A stretch of DNA of 64,000 bases. Source: Chelydra serpentina. Its lineage: Eukaryota > Chordata > Testudines > Chelydridae. Position numbers and translations under genes: made by a program. Shown here one piece after another: positions 19,068 to 30,538 of the stretch. The stretch lies in contig JBAIAC010000156.1 of NCBI GenBank assembly GCA_037349315.1, positions 1,674,001 through 1,738,000 on the forward strand. Direction: 5' to 3'. The first letter of the stretch is position 1, and the number at the start of each line of letters is the position of its first letter. The notes below the pieces were generated by a model, which ran no database searches, was not told the origin of the DNA, and saw only the letters and a program-made list of their open reading frames with translations.

Positions 19068-21190
19068 GCCCTGTCTACACTGGCAAGTCTCTGCGCAGTA
19101 AAGCAGCTTCTGCGCTGTAACTCCCGAGGTGTACACACTGCCAAGCCACTTCGTGCTCAGAAACGCAGAGTGCAGTTGTAGCACTGTAAAAAAAAAAGCA
19201 CCCCGACGAGAGGCGTAGAGCTTTCTGTGCCAGGGCTACAGAGCCGCGGTGCCAGTGTAGACACCCTGGTCGATTACAGCGCTGCAATTGGCCTCCAGGA
19301 GGTATCCCACAATGCCTGTTCTTGCCTCTCTGATCATCGCTTTGAACTCTACTGCCCTGCCCTTAGGTGACCAACCATCATCCCCACTCCGTAAATTCCT
19401 TTGGAATTTTTAAAGTCCCCTTCCTGTTTCCTCGGTGACGTGTGCAGTGGTCTCAGTGCATCTTTCCAGGTGGCCAGGCCTGCTCCACACACCAGGCGAT
19501 CCCCCACTTGGAGCAATGACAAGCTTCTGGTCCTCATCAATATTTGAGGAGAGGAGGCTGTCCAGTCCCAGCTGCTCTACAGCCATAGGAATTATGACAT
19601 CTACGGACAGATTTCACGATGCATGAAAGAAACGGGCCATGACCGGGACACGTTGCAGTGCGGGGTCAAAGTGAAGGAGCTGCAGAACGCCTACCACAAG
19701 GCATGTGAGGCAAACCACTGCTGCGCCCATGAGCTGCTGGTTCTACAAAGAGCTGGACGTGATACTCGGCAGCGACCCCACCTCCACTGCAAAGACCACT
19801 GTGGATACTTCCGTGTCTCACATGCCAATCAAAAATGCACCAAGCCAGGAGGAGTAAATCTCGGATGAGGATGTGGAGCGGGAGGGGGACCCAGAGGCAG
19901 AGGATGACTCGGAGGTCAGAGATGCATGCAGCCAGGAGCTCTTCTCTACCCCAGAGGAGCTAGCTGTCGGAGTGAAAACAGGAGAGGAGGCCCCTGATAA
20001 GTGGATTTGATTTTGGGAATCCCTGAAGCGAGTTGTTGGGGAAAGGAGGGTTGCAGAAAGCAGGCTTGTCTCCCACCACATGCCTAGTCTGAGCAGCGGA
20101 ACAGGCTGTTGATTGACTCCCGCACTTCACAGGAATCTCCCTCAGAGATCTCCAGGAAACTCTTGTAGAGATACTAGGCAACCTGCTGCCGGAGATTCTT
20201 CGGCAGAGCTGCTTTCTTTCTTGCCCCATTAACCGTAACTATCCTGCGTCACTGTGCCACCACTGGGGCCAAGGGGGGGGCCCATTGCTGCACACTGGTG
20301 AGCAGCATAGGGGCCAGGGCAGAAGCCGCAGTCTTGGAGAAGAGCCTCTCTTGATTTCCTGCTGACACTCAGCAGCGAGATATCTTCCATAATGATCACA
20401 TCCTGTGGAGAGTGTGGGGACAGGAATGATTATCAGGCCCCCTGTTCAGTGCTGGCTCTCCCCAAGAGCTACGTGCCCAGCAGGGTCCGAGAAAAGTGAT
20501 TTACCCTGCCCCTGCGGCTATTCACCATTTGGGGGGTCTTGTGGCTCATGTGTGCTTGTCTGGGGTCAGCCAGTTAGTGACAGGTGTGTGAGTACTGGCT
20601 GTGTTTTAAAGCACTGAGTCAGTGTTCTCCGTGTTGCACCCAATACTGTTCTGTAAAATGTGTTTAAACTTCACAGCGATGACCTTGGGAGCCCAGCCTC
20701 CCTCCTTGTTATTAGCGGCTGAACAGCTGCACAGAATTAGAAAGTGGCCAAGAACTAAGGAGGATTTTCTGCGTGAGGTTCTGATGCACTCTGCCGCCGA
20801 GAAACAGGAATTGAAGGACTTGTGGGACAGCGAGAAGAGGGACTGAAAGGAGAACGTGGCATGTCAGAATGAAGCCACGGAGCGGCTCTTAAAGGTTATG
20901 GAGCGCCAAGCAGACACGCTCCCGGCGATACCAGCTCTGCAAACCGAGCAGCTCCGCGCCCGCCCTCCCCTGCAGCCGGTGTCGCAAAACTCCTTCCCAT
21001 GTGTCCGTCCCCCCCGCCCCGACACCACCAACACACTCTTATCAGCCTCCTGGCTCCAGTCTGTACCCGTGGCATTCCACTCCTCCCCCCTCACAGTCCA
21101 GCACTGCGGACTCCCACTACCCACAGCACTCAACCCCCATCCCTCTGCAGTTTGGCCCTGCTGCACTGTACTCCAAAGGAGAAGGTTGGA
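19068..21190 (+). mobile_element. Harbinger-like element remnant with Myb/SANT-like ORF
   Basis: The left end is 'ggccctgtctacactggcaag', similar to the ends of the element at 58086. Between about 19540 and 20880 broken plus-strand frames resemble the Myb/SANT-like DNA-binding protein that accompanies Harbinger transposases: '…QCGVKVKELQNAYHKACEAN…', then a tail '…ERLLKVMERQADTL…QLRARPPLQP'. At least two stops interrupt it. No DDE transposase and no right terminal repeat were found. The assignment relies on remembered family patterns. Confidence 0.5.
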
Positions 21191-21232
21191 TATGATCCCG
21201 GGACATACACAAATCTTTAGCCATCCCAGGAC

Positions 21233-21350
21233 CTTTCTGTGATTCTGTGTAGTGATGCTAGGCCCTCTGCACTGTGGTCGGATTCCCCCATAGGTACTGA
21301 GCAAAGTAAATGATTATGGGGCTGGGAGAAGTGGTAGGGCAGAAAGTGAT
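21233..21350 (+). repeat. 113-bp direct repeat, copy 2
   Basis: Partner of 14427-14540, again with a CR1-tail-like beginning. Confidence 0.6.
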
Positions 21351-21401
21351 GATTCCCTTTTTCACATCACCTCGGGCACTCGACCCACGGGTCCTTTGTC
21401 A

Positions 21402-22250
21402 TAGAATAATAGAATATCAGGGTTGGAAGGGACCTCAGGAGGTATCTAGTCCAACCCCCTGCTCAAAGCAGGACCAATCCCCAACTAAATCATCCCAGCC
21501 AGGGCTTTGTCAAGCTGGGCCTTAAGAAGGAGATTCCACCACCTCCCTAGGTAACCCATTCCAGTGCTTCACCACCCTCCTAGTGAAATAGTGTTTCCTA
21601 ATATCCAATCTAGACCTCCCCCACTGCAACTTCAGACCACTGCTCCCTGTTCTGTCATCTGCCACCACTGAGAACAGCCGAGCTCCATCCTCTTTGGAAC
21701 CCCCCTTCAGGTAGTTGAAGGCTGCTATCAAATCCTCCCTCAATCTTCTCTTGTGCAGACTAAATAACCCCAGTTCCCTCAGCCTCTCCTCGTAAGTCAT
21801 GTGCTCCAGCCCCTTAATCATTTTCGTTGCCCTCCGCTGGATGCTCTCCAATTTGTCCACATCCCTTCTGTCATGCAGAGACCAAAACTGGACACAATAT
21901 TCCAGGTGTGGCCTCACCAGTGCCGAATAGAGGGGAATAATCACTTCCCTTGATCTGCTGGCAATGCTACTAATACAGCCCAATATGCCATTGGCCTTCT
22001 TGGCAACAAGGGCACACGGCTGACTCATATCCAGCTTCTCATCCTCTGTAATCCCCAGGTCCTTTTCTGTGGCACTGCCGCTTAGCCAGTCGGTGCCCAA
22101 CCTGTAGCGGTGTATGGGATTCTTCCATCCTAAGTGCAGGACTCTGCACTTGTCCTTGTTGAACCTCATCAGATTTCTTTTGGCCCAATTCACCAATTTG
22201 TCTAGATCATTCTGGACCCCATCCCTACCCTCCAGCATATCTACCTCTCC
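21402..22250 (-). mobile_element. CR1 LINE 3' end
   Basis: The minus strand encodes the RT C-terminal region over 238 codons (21522-22238: '…[15 protein letters not shown]…', '…[13 protein letters not shown]…', '…[15 protein letters not shown]…'). It is followed by the CR1 octamer tail (complement of 'catagaataatagaatatcagg'). This frame is nearly intact, but the 5' two thirds of the element are missing. Confidence 0.85.
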
Positions 22251-22352
22251 CCACTGATCGTTCAGTGGCCCTGTCTTCCTTGTAAGAGGCTTCTCAGATG
22301 TTGTATGTGCTGCTCACTGGAGCCTGAAAGGCAAAAACACTCTGTGCGAACT

Positions 22353-22713
22353 CCCAGGCAAACTCCCTCTGTTTGCCTGTCCTCGGTTCACTGCTCACTC
22401 GGTTCGCTCCCAGCTCCCTTTTTATAAGGCTGCTGGCTCAAAGCAGGTGGCCTGGCTCAAAGCCTTCCCTCCAATCAACCACTCAGGGCCCACCTGGAAC
22501 AAAGCACTCCCAGTTCACACTTTTCAATCAAACACCCACATGGTCAAACAGTCACACTATTGAAACAAAGAAGCACACGGTCAAACAAATGGTCACAGCA
22601 GACAGACACTCGAATATTCACCCCACCAGCTCACAGCACAGCCCCCCTAATGCAGCACTCACCCTCTCGGAGGGTTCCCAGGCAAACTCCCTCTGTTTGC
22701 CTGTCCTCTGTTC
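22353..22713. repeat. LTR-like segment bounded by 37-bp direct repeats
   Basis: The 37-bp sequence starting 'cccaggcaaactccc' occurs at 22353-22389 and 22677-22713 with one mismatch. Between them is AC-rich non-coding sequence, and a TATA-like 'tttttataagg' lies at 22421. It may be part of an old LTR. Confidence 0.4.
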
Positions 22714-22904
22714 GGTGGTTCTTCACACCCGCGAGTGGTTAATGACTCAGAGCAACAGGCTATAAATAAACACCAGCAGGAGGCGGCAGATCTGGGGCAA
22801 TACCTGAGTGAAAAGCAAATCAAAAGCAGCCTGTGTTGTCTTTTCACTCCATCCCCCACTTGGTGCTTCCCCTTTCCAAGTGGGTCTGCCCATTGCATGG
22901 GCGC

Positions 22905-22972
22905 ACTGGGTAACCTTGGGAAAGTCATTACCCCTCGCCATGCCTCAGTTTCCCCATCTGTAAACTGGAGAG
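22905..22972 (+). repeat. MIR-type SINE core fragment
   Basis: The pattern 'taaccttgggaaagtcatta' followed by 'tgcctcagtttccccatctg' is the recognisable core of MIR/CORE-SINE elements. Old and truncated. Confidence 0.7.
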
Positions 22973-23188
22973 ACTGCTCCTCCCTTTGCCTATTGCCATG
23001 AGGCTTTCGGGCCACAGACTGGCTCACTGTGTGTCTGTGCAGCACCGAGTGTGATGTGACCCTGATCTCAGTCGGCTCTGGGCAGCACCCGGCACGACGG
23101 GGCCCTGATCTCGGTCGGCTCTTTGCAGCACCTAGCACAGTGGGAACCCTGAATTTGTTGGGCTCTGGGTGCCACCCGGCACAATGGG

Positions 23189-23672
23189 CAGGGCCGGATT
23201 TCCAATTAAGCACAGTAGGCACGTGCCCAGGGACGCCGGCATTCTGTGGGGCACCTAAACATTCAAATTTTGCAGCTCTCAGTTCTCTGCAGGGGGAGAC
23301 AGCCCTGCTTCTGGAGTGCTCCTTGCTCCGCCCAGCAGAGAGTGTCACCTCCCTGGAGGGCCAGTGGGTGCAGGCTGGGGGACAGGGCTTGGGAGAGTGG
23401 GTTTCTGAGGGAGTTCATGGGGCAGCTCTGGGCTGAGGGGCTGGAGGATGCTGGGCAGTGGCCGGAGGGGGCGCTGGGCGGCAGGGCACCTAAAAGTTAG
23501 AAGTGATGGGGTTACCCCACCGCCAGTGGTGGTTAAGAGTTTCCGGGCAGCAGGGGTACCCTGCAGTTCCCAGCTGCCTTCAGGCGGAGGGGCCCCTGAG
23601 CTCGAACGCGGGGGAGGGGATGACTGCCGAGCCCCTGTGCCTAGGGGCGTCCTAAGTCTAAATCCGGCCCTG
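23189..23672. mobile_element. hAT-type non-autonomous DNA transposon (484 bp)
   Basis: Perfect 13-bp terminal inverted repeats (CAGGGCCGGATTT...AAATCCGGCCCTG) are flanked by an exact 8-bp target duplication ACAATGGG at 23181-23188 and 23673-23680. Both are diagnostic of hAT. The interior is non-coding. The insertion ends about 290 bp before the signal-peptide exon of the receptor gene. Confidence 0.92.
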
Positions 23673-23958
23673 ACAATGGGGCTCCTGGTCTTTGTTGCTA
23701 ATACACACAATAAAAGTCCCAGTTGCCCGGGTCAAAAGTCCAGTTCCCAACTGGAACCAGTTAAAAATATTAACAGGGATCCCAGCTGGGGCTGATGTCC
23801 CAGAGCACCAGGTCTCTGCATTTTTAATTCCACCATCGTCAGGGCACTGACTGGCCATTGGCCCGGGATTGGCAGGACTGGGGCGGCTGGGGGTGTGAGC
23901 AGCTGAGTGGCTGTTATCATCTGCCCATGGTGCCTTACCCTGTCCCTCTCCCTTCCAG

Positions 23959-24015
23959 GGCTCTGCATCGCCCTGTGCCTGTGGGGCACCGTGGCCCAGA
24001 ATAATGGCGTCCCAG
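23959..24015 (+). CDS. ADGRE1: ADGRE-type receptor: signal-peptide exon
   Basis: A 57-nt exon with a pyrimidine-rich acceptor (ctctcccttccag) and a gtaag donor, phase 1 to phase 1. It encodes LCIALCLWGTVAQNNGVP, the hydrophobic core and likely cleavage region of a signal peptide that would send the receptor to the cell surface. No ATG lies in frame within the exon, so a further upstream exon must supply the start, as in mammalian ADGRE genes. I could not identify that exon. The downstream phase fits the first EGF exon exactly. Confidence 0.7.
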
Positions 24016-25036
24016 GTAAGACTGACTCCTCCTGGCTAACCTTCCCGAGCGCTCCCGGCTGCCCGGGGTCTCCAGCCTCCGACCCCTCCGGTCCCTTTCC
24101 CTTGTGGGAGGAGAGCAGAGTCAGGGGTCTGGCGAGCCGGGAGCAGCCCCTTGGCGTGGGCGTCTTGGGGTGGGTTTATAGAGCACGGTGGGTGCGTGCA
24201 GGGGAGAGGAGAAGGTGCCCTGTGTAGCCCTCACCTTCCCTCCCCAGCCCCGTGGCCAGCAGAGAACAGACACTGGGGCCCAGGGCTCTACACGGGGGGC
24301 TGGGATGGGGCAGATCCCCTTTGTAGCCAAGGGCCGTGTTATTGACCAGCCTGAATCAAAGCCCTGATGGCTCAGACATTAGAAGTGGCATTTGTAGGTG
24401 CCCCCCCCCCCTTAAAATTGGGCTGAACTGAAACCTGTGACCCACGTGCCCAGCTGGGGGAGTCAGAGGGACGGATCCCAGGCAGGTCACAATCTGGGTC
24501 ATGGGAGGCAGCTCAGGATCCAAACGAGCCTCGCGCCCGATTCTGCTCTCAGTCAATCCAGAGCAGAGCCGGGCAGGAATTTCCCACCGAACCATTTTTT
24601 ACCAGAAAATGCCGATTTGGTTCAGAGGAATGTTTGGTTTGACTCGGGAAAAAATTTCAAAATGACAAATTCCCGTTTTCCGGTTCGAAGCGAGGTTTCG
24701 GTTTGAAATTGACGCTAACGAGAGTAACGACGACAGCAACGAAAAGGAGAGAAATTGGGTGAGATCGAAAATGTTTCACTTGAACCGACGCCCGGCTCCG
24801 GCGGCTCTGCCTGTCTGTGCCGGGGGCACCCCCGGGTAGCCAAGGCCCCTGGTCAGCCGAGGGCAGCTTGTTGCCCGGCGGTGGATGGCGTCGGAGCTGT
24901 TTGCCAGGCGCCCATGGAGGAAAATCAGCGAATGGGGCGTGTGAAAGGAGTTGACCCCACCGTGTGTGCGGGGAGGGGGGGGCGGGGGAGCTGCTCTGCA
25001 CTGGCTGACCCTGCCCAGCTGTTCCTGCCCCTGCAG
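24016..25036 (+). other. intron between signal-peptide and first EGF exons
   Basis: No coding signal. A C10 run is at about 24403, and an A/T-rich stretch at 24590-24775 holds degenerate 'tttggttt'/'gaaat' repeats. Nothing else recognised. Confidence 0.5.
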
Positions 25037-25177
25037 GTACCACTGAGGACTGCAATAGCCGTATTCTATGCCCACCAAACGGCAAGTGTGTGAACAACAC
25101 CCACTGCACCTGCCTGGATGGATACTGGCCAAGTGGGAATCACGTCTTCTTCACTGACACAACGGAGCACTGCGACG
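25037..25177 (+). CDS. ADGRE1: ADGRE-type receptor: EGF-like domain 1
   Basis: A 141-nt exon (acceptor ccctgcag, donor gtaacg, phase 1-1). It encodes a six-cysteine EGF-like module (…EDCNSRILCPPNGKC…HCTCLDGYWPSG…EHCD). It lacks the D-x-D/N-E start of calcium-binding EGF modules, as is usual for the first module of ADGRE receptors. A glycosylation sequon (NNT) lies between Cys3 and Cys4. EGF modules in this family bind surface ligands such as glycosaminoglycans or CD55 in CD97. The ligand here is unknown. Confidence 0.85.
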
Positions 25178-25903
25178 GTAACGGGGCTCCCACGTTGTCC
25201 TGGGGGGGCTGGGACAGAGCAGGGCAATAGGGTCGGAGCCACCAACTCCACTGACTCCAGGGCCCGTTGGGGGTGCTCAGCCCTGCTGGGAAATGGGGGG
25301 GGGCAGCAGCACGGGTGAGGGTCGCCCTCCTGGGGATCGAACCGTGGCCTCCAGAGTGAGCAGCAGGAGCCAGGAGTCTTGGGCTCTGTGAATTGGGCAC
25401 AGGGATGGGGGGGCCCATCACACTGACCGGTCTGAATCCCAGCCTGGGCCCTAATCAGCCCCTGGGTGTCCAGGAGCAGAGGGACCCCACGGGAGCAGAA
25501 TGGGGCAGCCCTGGCTATACTTCCCCCCACACCTCACCCCACAGGGATCCAAGGAGGGAGGAGGCAGAGGAGATGCAGCGTGTCATCCCCCCCCCCAAAA
25601 AAACACAGGGAGCATGGAGCCCCAGGGGGACTTCGCCTCCACCCTCCCCTCCCATGGGGGAACTGGGTGTTTGTGGGGCCAAAACCCCTGTACCTGGGAC
25701 AGGAGGCTCGGGGGGGGGGGGGGGCTATTTCCGACATTCCTGCAGCAGAAATGGGTAACTGAGAATCAGAGTCTAAATCACCAACTGCTCAGGGCCCCGG
25801 TTGCCTGGGTCCCATCACCCAGCTCTGTGCGGGGGGTTGGGGGGGTGATACGGAGAACGTCTCCCTGTCTGGACGACACAGAGCATCCTCTCGGGCATTG
25901 CAG

Positions 25904-26059
25904 ATATTGAAGAGTGTTTGGAGTTAAACTGGTCAAACTGTGGAGGCAACACAAACTGCGCCAACGTGCCTGGGAGTTACTACTGCACCTGCATCGATGG
26001 CTACGAGCCCAGCTCTGGGAAAGCCAAGTTCACGCATGCGAGTGAGAACAGCTGCCAGG
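25904..26059 (+). CDS. ADGRE1: ADGRE-type receptor: EGF-like domain 2 (calcium-binding type)
   Basis: A 156-nt exon, phase 1-1, donor gtgagc. It encodes DIEECLELNWSNCGGNTNC…NVPGSYYCTCIDGYEPSSG…ENSCQ with six cysteines. The calcium-binding pattern is complete: D-I-E-E at the start, Asn in 'CANVPGSY', aromatic Tyr. A sequon (NWS) sits between Cys1 and Cys2. The exon and its flanking intron are clearly homologous to the three tandem EGF exons at 30.5, 36.1 and 41.7 kb, so this is their likely older relative. Confidence 0.9.
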
Positions 26060-26079
26060 GTGAGCTCTCCCCTGGCCCC

Positions 26080-27196
26080 TGTGACAGGTTGGGATCACAG
26101 AAACCACCTTGGTGCTGCCACCTGGAGTGCCAAGGCTACTTCTGCCCCTGCTTTCCTAGCTTGGGACTCCCGAATCCTGTCTGTTTTGAGCCAGATTCCG
26201 CTGATCTGCTGCAAACACAGACCCAGGTCCGAACCACGTCCCCTAACAGCCGCAGGCCTGCCTGGAAGCAGCTCAGGAAGTGCGCTTGCCTTTGACACCC
26301 AGGTGCCCAACTCCCAATGAGGTTCAAACCCTGAGTAAATCCGTTTTACCCGGTATAAAGCTTATACAGGGTAAACTCATAAATAGTTCGCCTTCCATTT
26401 CAAAGATAGAAAGATATGCACAGCTGTTTGCCCTCTCCAAGTACCAACACGTACTCCAGGTAACTTAATAAGTAAAAAGAGATTTTAATAAGTACAGAAA
26501 GTAGGATTTAAGTGATTTCAAGTAGTGACAGACAGAACAAAGTGAATTACTAAATAAAATAAAATAAAACATGCACATCTAGGTCTAATTCAACTCAACA
26601 CAGGCTGTAGAACTTCTAGCCTGGGTCCAGCAATCGCTCACACCCCCTATTGTCTTTGTCCTTTGTTCAGTCTCTTTCAGGTATGTCCTTGGGGGGTGGA
26701 GAGTCTCTCTCTTTAGCCAGCTGAAGACAACATGGAGGGGTCTTCCAAGGGTTTTTATAGCCTTTCCCCCACCCCCTGTTTAGCATCATCTTATCCTGGA
26801 GTTTTGGGATCACATGGGCAAGTCACCTGTCCATGCACCCTAACCAGTCCAGCCAGTTGCATTCCTGGCCAGGCCCAGATGTGGATTGGGGTCTGCACCT
26901 CCTATTGTCTGTGTAAGGGTTTCTTGATTGGTCTCTTTACATGCACATACCTTTCTCAAGACATGATCCCAGGCTCTTACAAAGGCTATGTACAAAACCA
27001 GCAAATATACAACCAATATTCATAACTCCAACTACAACAATGATACATGCATACAAACAGGAAGAATAGATTCAGTAGGTCATAACTTTCACAGAGATAT
27101 GTTGCATGGCACATGTAGCATAAAACATATTCCAGTTACATCATGTATACATTTATAAACCTCTCCCCATAAAGCCTTATGGGGTACACCGTCACA
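26080..27196 (-). mobile_element. solo LTR in the EGF2 intron
   Basis: 1,117 bp beginning tgtgacagg and ending ccgtcaca, with an exact 5-bp target duplication GCCCC (26075-26079 and 27197-27201). It has no coding region, so it is a solo LTR left by recombination. Orientation is inferred from the end 'tgtgacggtgtacccc' read on minus. It interrupts intron sequence that is continuous in the paralogous units after EGF3-5. Confidence 0.85.
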
Positions 27197-27201
27197 GCCC
27201 C

Positions 27202-29079
27202 CACCTGCTGAGACCCCCCCCAACCCACACAAATGCTCGTTCCAGGCCTGGCGCTGCACCGGGGCTGCTGCCGGCTTTGGCAGTGTCCTGAGGCCGTCAG
27301 CGAGGCTGTGATGAGACGTGACCCTCACCTGCTCCCGCAGAGCATGGGGCCGGGCTCACCCCTGTGCCCGGCGCTTGGACAGGGAATAAACCCTGGGGGT
27401 TAGAAACAGACCCACGGAGCAAACTCCTTTTGCTGCAGAGATGTGCTGGGGAGAGGGGAGGGGACCCTCACTGGCCCCAGCACGCAGCATCTGAGCTGCT
27501 AGTGCCCCCCTGAGCCTGGGAAGTGGCCCCAGGAACGGCTCTGGGAATTGGGCTAAAGCGTTCTTGAATTCGCCCCCGTCTCCTATCGCTTGAGCTTCCG
27601 CTGGGGGCCGGCAGCCAGGCTCTGCTCTGGCCTCTAGGGGGCGCAGCTGCTAGTTCGAGGGACCCTCCCACGCCCCAAGCTCCCTGCGTGGCAGCGCTGA
27701 CGGGGTATGTGCTGTGACTGGCATTGCCAGCCCAGCCCCAGGCATCCCCGAGGCACCCCGAGTCCCCACGTCCTGGTGCGGGGACGTGGGGTTGGCGTTC
27801 GTCGGCTCCGTGGGCTGTCCCGGCTCTGGGCGGGTCGCCGGCCCGGCAGATCTCCATCGAAGTGCCCAGACAGCCCACAGAGCCGGATCAGTGGCGAAGG
27901 CCCTCGGCCAGGTTAATCGCCAATGGAGCCCGGTGCCAGCGCCCATAGATGCCACAGGGACACTGCCACACGTCTGCCTCTGACCATGGACCCGACAGTT
28001 ACAGACTGAGACAAACCGTCTGGGATAAACAACCTACGTACCAACTCGTGTGTTACACAACATGCTTGTTACCCCCCTTTGTGCCTTTCTCCTGCTGCTT
28101 CAGACAAAACTTCACCCCCTGGCTTTGTACTTTACTCCTCATGCTTCAGACAAAACATTCCCCATCCCTCAAACAATCTTATCGTGCGCTAGGCAGGGGA
28201 ATCTTGTGCTGCAATGTGGTTACACAGTCACTGAGTTTTGGCAATGCCGGCAATGCCGGTGCTGAGTTCATGCACCGGATGGTGAACTTCCAGGCGAGCC
28301 TCTGCTTTGTGATGGGGTGTGTGTGTTCGTACCTGGGGGGGCCCCACTGAGGTTGCTCAATCAGGGCAAACTGCAGCGTGGGGCAGACAATCCCCCAAAC
28401 GGCTGGTTATTTCTAACACTCAGATTCACCGAGCCAGCAACAAAACAGCTGCTACTACACCGAGCTGCTAACCCAGAAGCCAGAAACACAGCTCCTGGCT
28501 ACTTAACCCTTTCGGGCTCAGTGTCCCACAGGGCCTGACTTTTGCTCAGAGCATCACTTTTGCTGACTTTGGTTCGGGCCTTGTACCAGGCCCCTGTTCC
28601 AGGCTCTCTCTGCTCCAGCTCCATGTCGCTCCCCCAGGCAGCACTGATAGAGGGGATGCGCTGGGACCGGCATTGCCAGCCCAGCCCCAGGCTTCCCTGA
28701 GACACCCTGGCTTCCAGCGGCCTGGCGCGGGGACACATGGGCTGGCCAGCTCCACGTCGCTCCCCCAGGGCAGGGAGTTTGTCCCGGGCACAGACCGAGA
28801 GGTCTCTCTGGGCTCGCAGTCCAGTAGATTCAGAGACCTCTTTGCGCTGGTGAAGCTGGTGCATGCACCAATGCAAGTCCCCTGGCAGGGGATACCCACA
28901 TGCTGGTGTCTCCACCGGGGGATGCTGGAAGCTGCCAGCTGCTAAATCGCTTTGTGCTGGTCCCTGTCTGTGCTCCCTGAGCCCCCGAGTCAGCAAAGCA
29001 CATGCTTAGCTCCATCCCTGCACAGCTACGCACTTCATTCGGCTCCAGTGGTATTCCCAGGCATGAAAAAAAAAATTGA
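27202..29079 (+). other. intron, with paralogous and internally duplicated segments
   Basis: The stretch 27202-27530 aligns with the intron after EGF3 (about 30730-31020: 'tccaggcctgg', 'gctgctgccggct', 'gctgctagtgcccc'). A 110-bp segment around 'ggcattgccagcccagccccaggc' occurs at about 27705-27815 and again at about 28664-28770. No exon is recognised between 26060 and 30538. Confidence 0.55.
27631..27646 (+). promoter_or_regulatory. CTCF-like motif
   Basis: The sequence cctctagggggcgcag fits the CTCF core. Motif only. Confidence 0.4.
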
Positions 29080-29530
29080 TTATCTTAGAAAATCACGAGC
29101 TTTACAAAGCCCAATGAGCAGGGGGCGTCTGTGGATTGAACTGAATTGAAAAGGGACAAATTCAAAGCAGATACAAGGAAATACTCCTCCACCCGGGGCA
29201 GCAGTAGCCTCTGGAACTCACTGCTACCGCGGCAAGGAGGGTGTGACTGTGTCGAGTGTTAAAGAGGGACTGGCTGTTTCTATGGGGAACGACAATGCCT
29301 GGAGCTGTGCTAGTTAATGGACAATAATTCTGGGATGGAGGGAAAAGCTCCCACTTCAGGGCTTAAGCCGACCTCCGACTATTAGAGACCAGGAGGAGAC
29401 CTTCATGGGGGCAGATTATCCCCCGGCTGTTGCTGCGGGACTCTTACACCTTCCTCTGGAGCACCCGTCGCAGACGGGATACCGGGGTAGATGGGCCTTC
29501 GGGTTGACCCAGGCTGGCAATGCCTGTGTG
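29080..29530 (+). mobile_element. LINE 3' end (CR1-like) containing the left duplication breakpoint
   Basis: Contains 'ggaactcactgctaccg', 'gcttaagccgacctc' and 'gagaccaggaggagac', a 3'-end pattern familiar from turtle CR1-like LINEs. The first unit of the 5,575-bp tandem array begins inside it at about 29255. An inverted relative lies at about 32290-32700. Confidence 0.55.
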
Positions 29531-30538
29531 ATCCTCTGTGGTTGGAACCTGAGGGGGATTTCTGCCAAGTCCCAGTGTTCCCACCCCTGGGGCAACTCAG
29601 CTCCAAACATGGACCACTAACTCTCCCCAAATCTTGGCCCCATTGGGGCTTGGCCCATAGAGGCCACAGTGGCTGTTCTGGGGTCTGAAGGTCCCTTCCC
29701 TCTGTTATGTTCACGGCACACGCACACAGTTAGAAACAAACCATCACATCGTCTCGCTGGCAGGCTGCAGCTCAACACAGGGTTATTCTTAGAATCCAGA
29801 ACCCTGGCACACCAGGACCCCAAACAGAGAGAGACAAAGCAGGCTGCTCCTGAAGGCAAACGGGCACAACTAACCCCACTTTGCTCTAGGCTGGCCCTTT
29901 GGCAGACACACTGCTGAAAACCCCACATCACATCTTGTCACCCGAGCCCCCGAGCCCGCAAGCAGGTCCAGGAAAGCCCCTTGGTAAAGTGAGAGCTTGT
30001 GATGCTAACACAGTTTTCAATACACCAGATTCTCAAGTGGCCGTTCCGCTGCCAGAGCAGCCTAGTGTGGCCTGAGCGTAGCTGAGAATCAGGCCTGTGA
30101 TTGTTAAGCTCCCAGGGGCCCAGTCGCCTGGGTCCCATCACCCAGCTCAGTAAAGGTGGGTGATACAGGAACGTCTCCATGCCAGGACTCTACAGAGTAT
30201 CCCATGGGTCCTGGGGTCAGGGAATTGCTGCAGTCCTGGGCACCCCAGCCTCGGCCCCTACATCAGGGACTGGGAGCAGGGTGGGTGCACGACCCCGACA
30301 GCAGCACCCCACCAGCTGGGGTGGCCTCTTTCTCAGGGTGGGGGATTCTCAAGTGGCCGTTGGCTGCCAGAGCAGCCTAGTACCCGAGTGCAGCTGAGAA
30401 TCAGGCCTGTGATTGTTAAGTTCCCAGGGCCCCGGTCACCTGGGTCCCATCACCCAGCTCAGTGCGGGTGGCTGGGGAGGTGATACGGGGAACGTCTCCC
30501 TGCCAGGACTGTACAGATCGTCCCCTCTTGTGTTGCAG

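Noticed and set aside
23907..24015. Reading upstream of the signal exon as the true start (…AVIICPWCLTLSLSLP…)
   Set aside because: The open frame begins with GTG, not ATG, and runs through a strong pyrimidine tract and splice acceptor. An upstream exon is more likely.
25700..25730. Long G and C runs (also 18331, 24403, 52905)
   Set aside because: Simple homopolymer tracts prone to sequencing error. Quadruplex potential exists but there is no context to support a role.
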